64,000 nt of DNA, taken from positions 1,736,001 to 1,800,000 of the forward strand of contig NZ_JAUSRB010000002.1 of assembly GCF_030811595.1 (NCBI RefSeq). The letters run 5' to 3'. The notes under the pieces are model-generated. The model was not told the DNA's origin, ran no database searches, and worked only from the letters and a program-made list of their open reading frames with translations. This DNA is from Streptosporangium brasiliense. Lineage in GTDB: Bacteria; Actinomycetota; Actinomycetes; Streptosporangiales; Streptosporangiaceae. A program made the translations under genes and the position numbers. This document shows positions 9,688 through 18,453 of this stretch, piece after piece. Each line of letters starts with the position of its first letter. Position 1 is the first letter of the stretch.

Positions 9688-11013
9688 GTGCCCCAAGACT
9701 CAGATCACGGTCAGACCATCGCGGCCCAGGGGTCGCGGATCGATGCCTACGTCGATCGGTACGCCGCACGAGCTGCCGGGATGGTCGCCTCCGAGGTTCG
9801 AGCTCTTTTCGCCGTCGCGTCGAGGCCCGAGGTGGTCTCGCTGGCCGGCGGCATGCCGTACGTCACCGCGCTCCCCCTCGACACCGTGGGAGAGCTCGTC
9901 GCCGACCTGGTGGCCCGCCGCGGCCCGGTCGCGCTTCAGTACGGCTCCGGGCAGGGAGACCCACATCTGCGTGAGCAGATCTGCGACGTCATGCGCATGG
10001 AAGGGATCGAGGCCAACTCCGACGACGTCGTCGTGACGGTCGGTTCGCAGCAGGCCCTCGATCTGATCACCCGGATCTTCATCGACCCCGGCGACGTCGT
10101 GCTCGCCGAGGGTCCCTCCTACGTCGGCGCCCTGGGCACCTTCTCCGCCTACCAGGCCAAGGTCGTCCACATCGCCATGGACGCCGAGGGGATCATCCCC
10201 GAGTCGCTCGCCCAGACGATCTACGCCCTGAAGACCGCGGGCAGCCCGATCAAGTTCCTCTACACGATCCCCACCTTCCAGAACCCGGCGGGGGTGACGC
10301 TCAACACCGCGCGCAGGCAGCAGGTGCTCGACATCTGCCAGCGGGCAGGCGTGCTGATCGTCGAGGACAACCCGTACGGCATGCTCGGGTTCGACGGCGA
10401 GCCCATGCGGGCGCTGCGTGCCGACAACGCCGACGGCGTCGTCTATCTCGGCTCGTTCTCCAAGACCCTGGCCCCCGGTTTCCGGGTCGGCTGGGCACTC
10501 GCCCCGCACGCCATCCGCGACAAGCTGGTGCTGGCGATGGAGTCCGCGGTCCTGTCCCACTCCTCCTTCACCCAGCTCGCCGTCGGCCAATACCTCGCCA
10601 CCCAGCCGTGGCGTGAGCAGATCAAGTCCTTCCAGGTCCTCTACCGCGAGCGCCGGGACGCCATGATCAGCTCGCTTGAGGCCCTGATGCCCGCCGACGT
10701 CACCTGGACCCGCCCCAGCGGTGGTTTCTTCGTCTGGGCCACCCTCCCGGAGGGGCTCGACTCCAAGGCGCTGCTGCCCCGCGCGGTCTCCGAACGGGTG
10801 GCCTTCGTCCCGGGCACCGGCTTCTACGCCGACGGCGGCGGCGCCCGCCACATGCGGCTGTCCTACTGCTACCCGGAGCCCGACCGCATCCGCGAAGGCG
10901 TCCGCCGCCTGGCCGGAGTGATCGAGCAGGAGCTGCGGCTGCGCGACACGTTCGGCACCGGCTCCTCGCCCGACCACATCGGCGTGGACACCCCGGGGCC
11001 GGATCTCGCCTGA
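9688..11013 (+). CDS. PLP-dependent aminotransferase (class I/II, AroNAT/MocR-type core)
   Basis: The 441-residue fold-type I enzyme shows the PLP lysine K259 in GSFSKTLAPGFRVGW. Family motifs include VSLAGGMPYVTALP near the N-terminus, TVGSQQALDLI, YTIPTFQNPAGVTL and VEDNPYGMLGFDGEP. This is the 2-aminoadipate/aromatic aminotransferase-like group; the amino-donor preference cannot be read. AGGAGG at 9676-9681 precedes the GTG start by 6 bp. The last dozen codons (GSSPDHIGVDTPGPDLA) merge into a 43-bp DNA repeat that continues past the stop, suggesting the C-terminus was extended or reshaped by repeat growth. Confidence 0.9.
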   Translation: MPQDSDHGQTIAAQGSRIDAYVDRYAARAAGMVASEVRALFAVASRPEVVSLAGGMPYVTALPLDTVGELVADLVARRGPVALQYGSGQGDPHLREQICDVMRMEGIEANSDDVVVTVGSQQALDLITRIFIDPGDVVLAEGPSYVGALGTFSAYQAKVVHIAMDAEGIIPESLAQTIYALKTAGSPIKFLYTIPTFQNPAGVTLNTARRQQVLDICQRAGVLIVEDNPYGMLGFDGEPMRALRADNADGVVYLGSFSKTLAPGFRVGWALAPHAIRDKLVLAMESAVLSHSSFTQLAVGQYLATQPWREQIKSFQVLYRERRDAMISSLEALMPADVTWTRPSGGFFVWATLPEGLDSKALLPRAVSERVAFVPGTGFYADGGGARHMRLSYCYPEPDRIREGVRRLAGVIEQELRLRDTFGTGSSPDHIGVDTPGPDLA

Positions 11014-11215
11014 TCCCACCCGGACACACCCCCGGGGCCAGTCCTCGCCCGACCACATCAGCGCGGACCCCCCGGGGCTCTGGTCCCTCGTCCGGCCAGA
11101 TCGGCGCGGACCCCCCGGGGCTCTGGTCCCCAGCCCGCCCACATCAGCGCGGATCATCCTCAGGACCAGTCCTCGCCCGATTCCGCGCGAGCGCCCGGGG
11201 CCCGGATCCTCACCC
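10971..11215. repeat. Degenerate ~43-bp tandem repeat spanning the end of the aminotransferase gene
   Basis: Units begin with CGACCACATCAGCGCGGA or close variants at 10971, 11050, 11093, 11136 and 11178, with a CCCCGGGG core in most. The first unit is coding and the rest are intergenic. The 381 bp between the aminotransferase stop and the next start contain this array and no gene. Confidence 0.8.
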
Positions 11216-11394
11216 GGCACCTTCCTCGGCGGGCGCCCGCTATGACAGGCGGCCGCCGACATGGGCTCCCTCGGGTGCGCGCCGGGGCGGCGAGTTGCCG
11301 TACGGTGATTTCCGGCGCCGTTGTGCGGCGATCACCCTGATCGTGGTGAGCGTCTCCCTTGGTCCGGCGCAGGCTGCGTAGAGAGGTATTTCGG

Positions 11395-12351
11395 GTGAGT
11401 GATCTGGGCTATGTGCTCGTCCTGGCAGGCGGACTGTCCTACGAGCGGGAGGTGTCCCTCCGCTCGGGCCGCCGGGTGAGCGAGGTGCTGCGCAACGCGG
11501 GGATCGTCGTGGAGACCCGTGACACCGACGCCTCGCTGGTGCCGTCCATCCTCGCCGATCCGCCGGACGCGGTCTTCGTCACCCTCCACGGTGGGGCGGG
11601 CGAGGACGGCGCCATCCGCTCGGTCCTCGAACTCCTCTCCGTCCCCTACGTCGGCGCCGGCCCCGACGCCTGCCGCGTGGCCTTCGACAAACCCACCGCC
11701 AAGACGGTCGTCCGCTCCGTCGGTCTGCGCACTCCCGACTCGGTGACGCTCCCCAAGGAGACCTTCCACGACCTCGGCGCCTCCACCGTGCTGACCCGCA
11801 TCGTGGAACGCCTCGGGCTCCCCCTGTTCGTCAAGCCCTCCCGAGGCGGCTCCGCGCTCGGCGCGTCGACCGTCCGCACCGCCGAAGACCTCCCGGCCGC
11901 CATGGTCGGCTGCTTCGCCTACGGTGACACCGCATTGATCGAGCGCTGCGTCGAAGGCGTCGAGGTGGGCGTGGCGGTGGTCGACCTCGGCGAGGGCCCG
12001 GTGGCCCTGCCCCCCGTGGAGATCGTTCCCGACAAGGGCGTGTACGACTACGCGGCCCGTTACACCGCCGGCCACACCGAGTTCTTCGCCCCTGCCCGCC
12101 TGTCGCCCGAAGCCTTGGCCGCCTGCGCCGAGATGGCGGTGACCGCGCACACCGCCCTCGGTCTCCGTGACATCTCCCGCACCGACCTCATCGTCGACAG
12201 GGACGGCCTGCCGCATTTCCTGGAGGTCAACGTCGCCCCCGGCATGACCGAGACCTCCCTGCTCCCCATGGCCGTCGAAGCCGCCGGCGACGACCTCGGC
12301 ACTGTCTGCCGGGTGCTGCTGGAGCGCGCCGCCGCCCGTGGCGCCGCCTGA
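11395..12351 (+). CDS. D-alanine--D-alanine ligase-like ATP-grasp protein
   Basis: The 318-residue protein follows the Ddl fold: an N-terminal LAGGLSYEREVSLRSG motif, TLHGGAGEDG, the ATP-grasp lysine and glycine loop in LFVKPSRGGSALGAS, and the metal-binding LEVNVAPGMTETSLLP. Ddl enzymes join two D-alanines for peptidoglycan. It sits away from mur genes, beside amino-acid PLP enzymes and the parS cluster, so it may be a paralogue acting on another dipeptide or the cell's second ligase. I chose GTG 11395 (SDLGYVLVLAGG) preceded by GAGAGG; an earlier in-frame GTG at 11359 would add 12 Arg-rich residues. Confidence 0.85.
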   Translation: MSDLGYVLVLAGGLSYEREVSLRSGRRVSEVLRNAGIVVETRDTDASLVPSILADPPDAVFVTLHGGAGEDGAIRSVLELLSVPYVGAGPDACRVAFDKPTAKTVVRSVGLRTPDSVTLPKETFHDLGASTVLTRIVERLGLPLFVKPSRGGSALGASTVRTAEDLPAAMVGCFAYGDTALIERCVEGVEVGVAVVDLGEGPVALPPVEIVPDKGVYDYAARYTAGHTEFFAPARLSPEALAACAEMAVTAHTALGLRDISRTDLIVDRDGLPHFLEVNVAPGMTETSLLPMAVEAAGDDLGTVCRVLLERAAARGAA

Positions 12352-12737
12352 CCCCGCCGCCCCGCATCCTGACCGCCCGGCGTCCTGGACCGGCCGCCCG
12401 GCACCCCTGGATGGAATCACTCCGTCCCAGAACGGTGCCGGGCGTCCCTGTCTCACAGCCCAGGAGTCCCTACCCCAGATCTCACACCCGGGTGCCCCGG
12501 TCCCGGCCGGGACGGCCGCCAGGAGCGCCCGCTCCTGTCTCCGGACAGCCCTGCTCTCCGGATCCGGACAGCCCCGCACTGGACAAGCCCCGCACCGGAC
12601 AGATCCTGTCGCCGGAAAGCTCCTGACGCCGCCTCGGTCGCTCCGCCCGCCATGCCGGGCCGCTCTCTGCCTTGGGCAGGACCGTCCGCTCCAGATGATC
12701 CTCATGCCGTTCTCCCGATCCGGGGTGGCCACTGCGA

Positions 12738-12838
12738 CCCCCACGGGTGCCGTGCCTCTCCACCGCCTCCGGATGATCTGATCGGCGGAGCACTCCGGAC
12801 CCGCTGATCGGTGGAGGAGGGAACGGCATCCGTGGGGG
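12738..12838. repeat. Imperfect ~28-bp inverted repeat around a 45-bp loop
   Basis: The left arm starts CCCCCACGGGTGCCGTGCC (12738-12764). The right arm (12810-12838) is its reverse complement apart from two mismatches and two short indels, ending CATCCGTGGGGG. It could be a large cruciform, a terminator for the Ddl-like gene or a small degenerate transposable fragment. Confidence 0.7.
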
Positions 12839-13008
12839 CGCAGGGATACAACGGCCGCGGGGGTGCGGCGGCGCTCAGAGGTACGGCGGCGCACAGAGAT
12901 ACAACGGCCGCGGGGGTACGGCGGCGCTCAGAGGTACGGCAGCACGCGGGGGTACAGCAGCGCGCAGGGATGCAACGGTCGCGGGGGCACGGCGGCGTAC
13001 CGGCGGGT
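12837..13008. repeat. Degenerate ~52-bp tandem repeat before the aldolase gene
   Basis: Three to four copies contain the words ACAACGGCCGCGGGGGT and GCGGCGCTCAGAGGTACGGC. The last copies are truncated. The array ends about 30 bp before the GTG start of the threonine-aldolase-like gene. Confidence 0.7.
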
Positions 13009-13037
13009 CACGGGAGCCGCTCGCCTAGGCTGGCCCT

Positions 13038-14099
13038 GTGCTGACTCCCACCCCCTTCCCCAAGAGTTTCGCCAGCGACAACCACGCGGGCGTGCACCCC
13101 GCGGTTCTCTCCGCCGTCGTCGACGCGAACACCGGAGATGCCCCCGCCTATGGCGGAGACAGCTGGACCCGGGCCATGGAGGACGTCTTCCGTGCCGAGT
13201 TCGGCGCCGGGGCGACCGTCTACCCCATGTTCAACGGCACCGGCGCCAACGTCGTGGGGCTGGGTCTCACCCTGCGCTCCTACGACGCCGTGCTCTGCCC
13301 CGCCACGGCCCACATCAACACCAGCGAGTGCGGTGCCGCCGAACGCCTGCTCGGCGCCAAGCTGGTCCCCCTCCCCACGGAGAACGGCAAGATAACGGTT
13401 GACGGCATCCGTGGCGAGCTCTCCGCACTGGGTAACGTGCAACGCTCCCAGCCCCGCGTCATCTCCATCTCCCAGGCGACCGAGTGCGGCACCTGCTACA
13501 CCGCTGACGAGATCGCCGAGCTCGCGGAGTTCGCCCACGCGCGTGGCCTCTTCCTTCATGTGGACGGCGCTCGCCTGGCGAACGCGGCGGCCTGGCTCGA
13601 CTGCTCGATGCGCGCGCTGACCACGGACGCGGGGGTGGACCTGTTCAGCTTCGGCGGCACCAAGAACGGCGCCATGGGCGCGGAGGCGCTCGTCATCCTC
13701 AATCCCGAGCTGGACGCTCCGGCACTGTTCCTGCGCAAGCAGGGCATGCAGCTCGCCTCCAAGATGCGCTATGTCTCAGCCCAGCTGACCGCGCTCCTCA
13801 CCGGTGGTCTCTGGCGCGAGAACGCGACCCACGCCAACGCGATGGCCCACCGCCTCTCCGACGGCGTCGCCGGTCTTCCCGGCGTCTCGCTCCGCTACCC
13901 CGTCCAGTCCAATTCCGTCTTCCCGGTCCTCCCGGAGAAGGCGATCGCCGAGCTCCAGCAGCGCTATCTCTTCCATGTCTGGGACGCCGACGAGAACGTG
14001 GTGCGGTGGGTGACATCCTTCGACACCACGGCCGAGCATGTCGACACCTTCGTCTCCGACATCCGTCTCGCCGTCCACGGAGCGAGCAGCGGCGCGTGA
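13038..14099 (+). CDS. Low-specificity L-threonine aldolase / beta-eliminating lyase family
   Basis: The 353-residue fold-type I PLP enzyme carries the Schiff-base lysine K209 in FSFGGTKNGAMGAEA and the upstream DNHAGVHPAVL and YGGDSWTRAMED motifs typical of threonine aldolases. Members cleave threonine or allo-threonine to glycine and acetaldehyde. The GTG start is just after a tandem repeat and has no obvious Shine-Dalgarno. The parS cluster begins 21 bp after the stop. Confidence 0.87.
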   Translation: MLTPTPFPKSFASDNHAGVHPAVLSAVVDANTGDAPAYGGDSWTRAMEDVFRAEFGAGATVYPMFNGTGANVVGLGLTLRSYDAVLCPATAHINTSECGAAERLLGAKLVPLPTENGKITVDGIRGELSALGNVQRSQPRVISISQATECGTCYTADEIAELAEFAHARGLFLHVDGARLANAAAWLDCSMRALTTDAGVDLFSFGGTKNGAMGAEALVILNPELDAPALFLRKQGMQLASKMRYVSAQLTALLTGGLWRENATHANAMAHRLSDGVAGLPGVSLRYPVQSNSVFPVLPEKAIAELQQRYLFHVWDADENVVRWVTSFDTTAEHVDTFVSDIRLAVHGASSGA

Positions 14100-14120
14100 T
14101 CACCGCCTCAAGGAGCGACT

Positions 14121-14317
14121 GTTTCACGTGAAACGGAGGCATCGCCTCTCGGGGCGGAGTTTCACGTGAAACAGAAGCACGGTCCCCTGGGGCAGGGTTT
14201 CACGTGAAACAGAGAGCGCCGTTCGCTGGTCTTCTGTTTCACGTGAAACAGAAGATCTTCGCCAGAGGGGCGGGTTTCCGGGAGCCATGTCCTCCACGCC
14301 GCCGTTTCACGTGAAAC
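14121..14317. other. Cluster of five parS centromere sites
   Basis: Perfect GTTTCACGTGAAAC words lie at 14121-14134, 14159-14172, 14197-14210, 14236-14249 and 14304-14317. They are loading sites for the ParB encoded 1.1 kb away and nucleate the segregation complex. The first four are spaced 38, 38 and 39 bp apart, and the fifth 68 bp further. The 548-bp gap between the aldolase gene and the kinase gene otherwise shows no gene. Confidence 0.97.
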
Positions 14318-14647
14318 AGCGGCCCCGCACGGACCGGCCACGGTGGACGATCGACCGGAGACCGCAGCGCTCAGGGATGCCGCTTCAGTCGATGCCGGCG
14401 CGCACTTTCCGGATGCCACCGTTGAGAACGACGCCACCGTTGAGGACAGGGCACTGGTACGCGGAGGGTCACCGTACTCGGAGTGGGTAGGCGGCAGGGC
14501 GAGATGCCCTTGGGAGCCACCGGCTCGCTGAGTGTTCCGGAATCAGGTCGGAGGCGCCGACCGGTTCAGCGGCGCGGCCGACGATCATCGAGAGGTCTTC
14601 CCCGGCATGGACAAGCCTTGTCGGTGCCGTGTGGCAGTGTTCCGGTC

Positions 14648-15160
14648 ATGCTGATCGTGATGAGCGGCCTGCCCGGCGTCGGCAAGAGTTCCATCGCTCA
14701 AGAGCTGGGCCGTCTGCTTCCAGCACCGGTGCTGTCGGTTGACCCGGTGGAGGCGGCGATGTGGAGAGCGGGGGTGGGGCGCGGCCAGCCGACCGGGCTG
14801 GCGGCCTACGTCGTGGTGGAGGCGCTCGCCTCCGACGTTCTCGCACTCGGGCAGACAGTCATCGTCGACGCGGTGAACGATGCCGAGGAGGCGCGGGAGC
14901 AGTGGCGCGCCCTGGCCCGCCGGCGGGGTGTGGCGCTGCGCTACATCGAAGTGGTCTGTCCCGACCGCGCCTTGCATCGGCGACGGCTTGAGGCCCGTCA
15001 GCGCGATATCGACGGGTTCGCCGAGCCGACCTGGGCATCGGTGGATGCGCGACGCGCGAACTTCGACGCCTGGCGCGAGGAGCGCCTGATACTCGACTCC
15101 ACCGCTCCGCTGGCCGACAACGCGCGGGTCGCCATGGCCCACCTCGGCGATGCTCGCTGA
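14648..15160 (+). CDS. P-loop kinase of the AAA_33/zeta-like family
   Basis: The 170-residue protein opens MLIVMSGLPGVGKSSIAQEL, a textbook Walker A loop. It continues with a DPVEAAMWRAG segment and an Arg-rich lid (HRRRLEARQRD) typical of small nucleotide or aminoglycoside-type kinases. The phosphate acceptor is unknown. The ATG at 14648 is chosen because upstream in-frame sequence is Arg-rich and does not resemble the family. The gene lies between the parS cluster and the parB terminator region, convergent with parB. Confidence 0.8.
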   Translation: MLIVMSGLPGVGKSSIAQELGRLLPAPVLSVDPVEAAMWRAGVGRGQPTGLAAYVVVEALASDVLALGQTVIVDAVNDAEEAREQWRALARRRGVALRYIEVVCPDRALHRRRLEARQRDIDGFAEPTWASVDARRANFDAWREERLILDSTAPLADNARVAMAHLGDAR

Positions 15161-15358
15161 GGTCCCCTGTCGAGCGCTTCGGAACGATGTCCGCAGCCGG
15201 CGGAGGCCGGCGCCGCGCGCGGCGTCTCAGCTGATCCACGGAACGGGACCCGGCGGCATCCCTGGCCCCTTCCAGGCACCTACGCCCCGGGGACGGCTCT
15301 CCCTCCGCCTGCCGTACCGGCGCCGTATCCCCCTTGGACAAGAAGAGAGCGGACAGAA

Positions 15359-15402
15359 GAGGGCGGGCTCCCTGTTTCACGTGAAACAGGGAGCCCGCCC
15401 TC
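15359..15402. other. Perfect 44-bp palindrome with parS at its centre (possible parB terminator)
   Basis: The two 22-bp arms are exact reverse complements with no spacer. The centre (15374-15387) is GTTTCACGTGAAAC, and the flanks are GAGGGCGGGCTCCCT and its complement. It starts 26 bp past the parB stop. As RNA it would fold into a very stable hairpin followed by a U-rich stretch, so it can act both as a ParB binding site and as the parAB terminator. Confidence 0.9.
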
Positions 15403-15427
15403 GAAACCTCGTCCGTGGAGGGGAGGG

Positions 15428-16414
15428 TCACTCCTCGGCTGTCTGCATGGAGCCCGGGGCCATGGTCCCGATGATGCGCTCCAGATCGTCGATGGTCGCG
15501 AACTCCACCACGATCCGGCCCTTGCGGCGGCCGAAGTCCACCTTCACCCGCGTCTCGAAACGGTCGGAGAGACGGTCGGCCAGGTGCCGGAGCGCGGGCT
15601 CCTCGGCCGGCTTCGCCCTCGAGGTCTTCTGCGCAGGCGCCGGGGCCGCCTTGGCATCCCCCACCGCCACGATCTCCTCGACGGCGCGGACCGACAGCAG
15701 CTCGGCCACGATCCGGTCGGCGAGCCGCTCCTGCGCCGCGGGGTCGTCCAGGGTCAGCAGAGCGCGGCCGTGCCCGGCGGTGATCGTGCCGGCCGACAGA
15801 CGGAGCTGGACCCGGGGAGGAAGGTTGAGCAGCCGGAGCGTGTTCGTCACGTGGGAGCGGGAACGGCCGATGCGGGCGGCGAGCTGCTCGTGGGTCGCGT
15901 CGAAGTCGTCGATCAGCTGCCGGTAGGCCGCCGCCTCCTCCAGGGGGTTGAGCTGCTCGCGCTGGAGGTTCTCGATGAGCGCGTCCAGGAGGAGCTTGTC
16001 CTCCTGGGTGCTCCGCACGATCGCCGGGATCTCCTTGAGCCCGGCGAGCTTGGAGGCGCGCCAGCGGCGCTCCCCCATGATGAGCTCGTAGCGCTCTCCG
16101 TCCACCGAGCGCACCACGACGGGCTGGAGCAGGCCCACCTCGCGGATCGAGGTGGCCAGGTCCTCCAGCGCCTGATCGTCGAAGATCTCCCGGGGCTGAC
16201 GGGGGTTCGGCTCGATGTCCTCGATCGGGATCTCAAGGAAGTAGGCCCCCGCGACCGGCCTGAGGTCCGGGGCCGGCTGCCGCTGCGCGACCGGCTCCGG
16301 CGCGACCATCGTCGCGGTCGCCGACGGCGCCACGGTCTGCGCCGGGGGTGGGCCCGTCGGAATGAGGGCCGCCAACCCCTTACCGCCCATCCCTCTTCTC
16401 GGCTGCTTACTCAC
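15428..16414 (-). CDS. parB: Chromosome-partitioning protein ParB
   Basis: The 328-residue ParB starts [19 protein letters not shown], the N-terminal ParA-contact motif. It has the CTP-binding GERRWR box (residues 114-119), a helix-turn-helix ([18 protein letters not shown]) for parS recognition and a C-terminal dimerisation domain ending in [11 protein letters not shown]. It loads at parS and spreads as a CTP-dependent clamp. I selected GTG 16414 because GGGAGGGG lies just upstream; an ATG four codons earlier would place the start inside that ribosome site. Seven parS sites lie in the window, one just after this gene and one inside parA. Confidence 0.95.
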   Translation of the reverse strand: MSKQPRRGMGGKGLAALIPTGPPPAQTVAPSATATMVAPEPVAQRQPAPDLRPVAGAYFLEIPIEDIEPNPRQPREIFDDQALEDLATSIREVGLLQPVVVRSVDGERYELIMGERRWRASKLAGLKEIPAIVRSTQEDKLLLDALIENLQREQLNPLEEAAAYRQLIDDFDATHEQLAARIGRSRSHVTNTLRLLNLPPRVQLRLSAGTITAGHGRALLTLDDPAAQERLADRIVAELLSVRAVEEIVAVGDAKAAPAPAQKTSRAKPAEEPALRHLADRLSDRFETRVKVDFGRRKGRIVVEFATIDDLERIIGTMAPGSMQTAEE

Positions 16415-16486
16415 TGCCCCTCCCACGGCTCAAGGTCTGCGCCCTCGGCGTTCCCACGACGACGACAGCCGTAAGTCTGTCAACGT

Positions 16487-17566
16487 TCACACGGCCGCGC
16501 CACGATGTGCCATCTCGCGGGCGGCGTCCATGTAGGCCATCGCACCGCTGGAGCCCGGGTCGTAGGTCATGACTGACTGGCCGTAGCTCGGGGCCTCGGA
16601 GACCCGGACGCTCCGGGGGATCAGTGTGTTCAGCACGGTGTCACCGAAGTGGGAGCGGACCTCCTCGGCGACCTGGGAGGCGAGCCGGGTCCGCCCGTCG
16701 TACATCGTCAGCAGGATGGTGGACAGATCAAGCGCGGGGTTCAGATGGGCGCGGACGAGGTCCACGTTCCGGAGCAGCTGGCCGAGACCTTCCAGCGCGT
16801 AGTACTCGCACTGGATGGGGACCAGCAGCTCGTTGGCGGCCATCAACGCGTTGACGGTCAGCAGGCCGAGCGACGGCGGGCAGTCGATGAAGACGTAGTC
16901 GAGCTCGATCTCTTTGTACGCGGCCAGCGCGCGCTGGAGGCGGGCCTCCCGGGCCACCATGGAGACCAGCTCGATCTCGGCGCCGGCCAGGTCGATCGTG
17001 GCGGGGGCGCAGTAGAGCCCGGGCATCTCCGGGACCTCCTTGACGACCTCCGCCAGGGACATGTCCTCCACCAGGACCTTGTACATGTCGGGCACGTCGC
17101 CACGGTGCTCGATGGACAGCGCCGTGGAGGCGTTGCCCTGCGGGTCGAGGTCGACCACGAGCACCCGCTGCCCGTGCATGGACAGCGCCGCCGCCAGGTT
17201 CACCGAGGTCGTGGTCTTGCCCACCCCGCCCTTCTGGTTGGCGACGGTGAAGATGCGTGTCTTGGGAGGGCGGGGCCAGCCTTCCCCCCGGGTCCCCATG
17301 GAACCTCCAGGAGCCGCCGTGGTCGTCTGGGCCGATGTTTCACGTGAAACCACTGAGCTGAGTGCCTCTCGTACCAGCGGCGAGTCGCCGGGATTAAGGG
17401 GGGTCTGGGTCACGGTCGTCGTCCTTTCAACCGAGCTGGCTACGGGGGCGGGAGCCGGTGCGGGCCATCCCAGGCCAGAGGAGCGTCGATGGGGCGGGGT
17501 GACAGGATTCTCCGGCCAGCCGAGACCGCCCGCCGCGCTGACGATCGCATTCACACGGTCACTCAC
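16487..17566 (-). CDS. parA: Chromosome-partitioning ATPase ParA
   Basis: The deviant Walker A motif KGGVGKTT is at residues 112-119, followed by VVDLDPQGNAST and the switch FIDCPPSLGLLTVNAL. The ATPase drives segregation of ParB-bound origins. The protein carries an unusually long N-terminus of about 100 residues, Pro- and Thr-rich. Within it residues 73-77 (VSRET) are encoded by a perfect parS site. A later in-frame ATG (MGTRGEGWPRPPKTR) would start translation after parS, so the real start is uncertain. parB follows 72 bp downstream; rsmG ends 29 bp upstream. Confidence 0.93.
   Translation of the reverse strand: MSDRVNAIVSAAGGLGWPENPVTPPHRRSSGLGWPAPAPAPVASSVERTTTVTQTPLNPGDSPLVREALSSVVSRETSAQTTTAAPGGSMGTRGEGWPRPPKTRIFTVANQKGGVGKTTTSVNLAAALSMHGQRVLVVDLDPQGNASTALSIEHRGDVPDMYKVLVEDMSLAEVVKEVPEMPGLYCAPATIDLAGAEIELVSMVAREARLQRALAAYKEIELDYVFIDCPPSLGLLTVNALMAANELLVPIQCEYYALEGLGQLLRNVDLVRAHLNPALDLSTILLTMYDGRTRLASQVAEEVRSHFGDTVLNTLIPRSVRVSEAPSYGQSVMTYDPGSSGAMAYMDAAREMAHRGAAV
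17337..17350. other. parS site inside parA
   Basis: GTTTCACGTGAAAC, read on the minus strand, encodes Val-Ser-Arg-Glu-Thr in the N-terminal extension of ParA. It is the seventh parS of the window and lies 3.0 kb from the five-site cluster. Confidence 0.95.
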
Positions 17567-17595
17567 TGGCCTCGTACTCGCTTTACTCGGTCTGT

Positions 17596-18306
17596 CTACT
17601 GGCGTCGTGCCCGCTTCGATCGCGATTCACGATCCTTCCGGCGAGAGGCCTGCCGCGCTCCTTCGGGGGTCCGACCGGCGACCACTCGGATGAGAGTTGC
17701 AGGCGGCTCGACCTTACCGTGCCCGACCGATACAAGCTCGGCGGTCTGCACCCCACTGGACCGCAATTGCCCCTCGGCGTCCGCCAGCTCCTCCGCTGCC
17801 CGCTCTCCCTTCATCGCGAGAAGCTCGCCCCCTTCGCGCAACAGCGGCAGCGACCACTTCAGCAGCCGGTCGAGCGGCGCCACGGCGCGCGCGCAGGCCA
17901 CGTCGAACTCGCGTTTCCCCACGAACTCCTCAGCCCGGCCGCGCAGCACCTCGACGTTGTCGAGCTTCAGCGCCTCCACGCACTCCTCCAGGAACACCGT
18001 CCGGCGCAGGAGCGGCTCCAGGAGCGTGACCTTGATGTCCGGCCGTACGATCGCCAGGACCAGGCCGGGCAGACCGGCGCCCGAGCCGATGTCGACCAGC
18101 CGCACGTCGGCGGGGACGGCCTCGGCGACCACCGCGCAGTTGAGCAGGTGGCGGTCCCAGATGCGGGGCACCTCGCGGGGCCCGAGCAGCCCGCGCACCA
18201 CCCCGGGCCCGGCCAGCAACGCCGCGAACGCCTCCGCTCTGGACCAGGCGTCGCCGGTGAACACCTCGCGCGCGACCTCGGGCGGCTCGGGGATCTGCTC
18301 GTTCAC
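17596..18306 (-). CDS. rsmG: 16S rRNA (guanine-527-N7)-methyltransferase RsmG
   Basis: The 236-residue enzyme has the SAM-binding loop DIGSGAGLPG (72-81) and the GidB-type segments LLGPREVPRIWDRHLLNC and CARAVAPLDRLLKW. It methylates G527 of 16S rRNA; loss gives low-level streptomycin resistance in many bacteria. The start is GTG. A 30-residue basic C-terminal tail (RRKDRESRSKRARRQ) is longer than usual. The position between jag and parA is conserved. The jag terminator at 18396-18433 means rsmG and parAB probably have their own promoter in the 148-bp gap. Confidence 0.94.
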   Translation of the reverse strand: MNEQIPEPPEVAREVFTGDAWSRAEAFAALLAGPGVVRGLLGPREVPRIWDRHLLNCAVVAEAVPADVRLVDIGSGAGLPGLVLAIVRPDIKVTLLEPLLRRTVFLEECVEALKLDNVEVLRGRAEEFVGKREFDVACARAVAPLDRLLKWSLPLLREGGELLAMKGERAAEELADAEGQLRSSGVQTAELVSVGHGKVEPPATLIRVVAGRTPEGARQASRRKDRESRSKRARRQ

Positions 18307-18395
18307 TCGACGCTCACTCTTCCTCGGGACTGTCTGGGTCAGGATTTTCTAAGGCTAACGGCCCGTCCCGTACGGGCGCACAAGGGCGGGCCGCG

Positions 18396-18433
18396 AAAAA
18401 GGCCGCCGTCCCCGGGAACCGGGGACGGCGGCC
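18396..18433 (-). terminator. Terminator after jag
   Basis: GGCCGCCGTCCCC pairs with GGGGACGGCGGCC, and the minus-strand transcript then runs into five U residues. It closes the rpmH-rnpA-yidD-yidC-jag unit. Confidence 0.88.
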
Positions 18434-18453
18434 AGTGTCTGTGCCTGTCTGCG

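Larger units (their letters stand above)
12352..13037. other. 686-bp intergenic region without a recognisable gene
   Basis: Open frames here on both strands have no family similarity that I can recognise and use GC-rich low-complexity codons. The region holds repeated GGACAGCCCCGC-like words near 12540-12600, a large imperfect inverted repeat at 12738-12838 and a roughly 52-bp tandem repeat at 12837-13008. Confidence 0.7.

Noticed and set aside
14162..14437. Small frame reading through the parS cluster (repeated FHVKQ)
   Set aside because: The peptide repeats are translated parS palindromes, not a protein.
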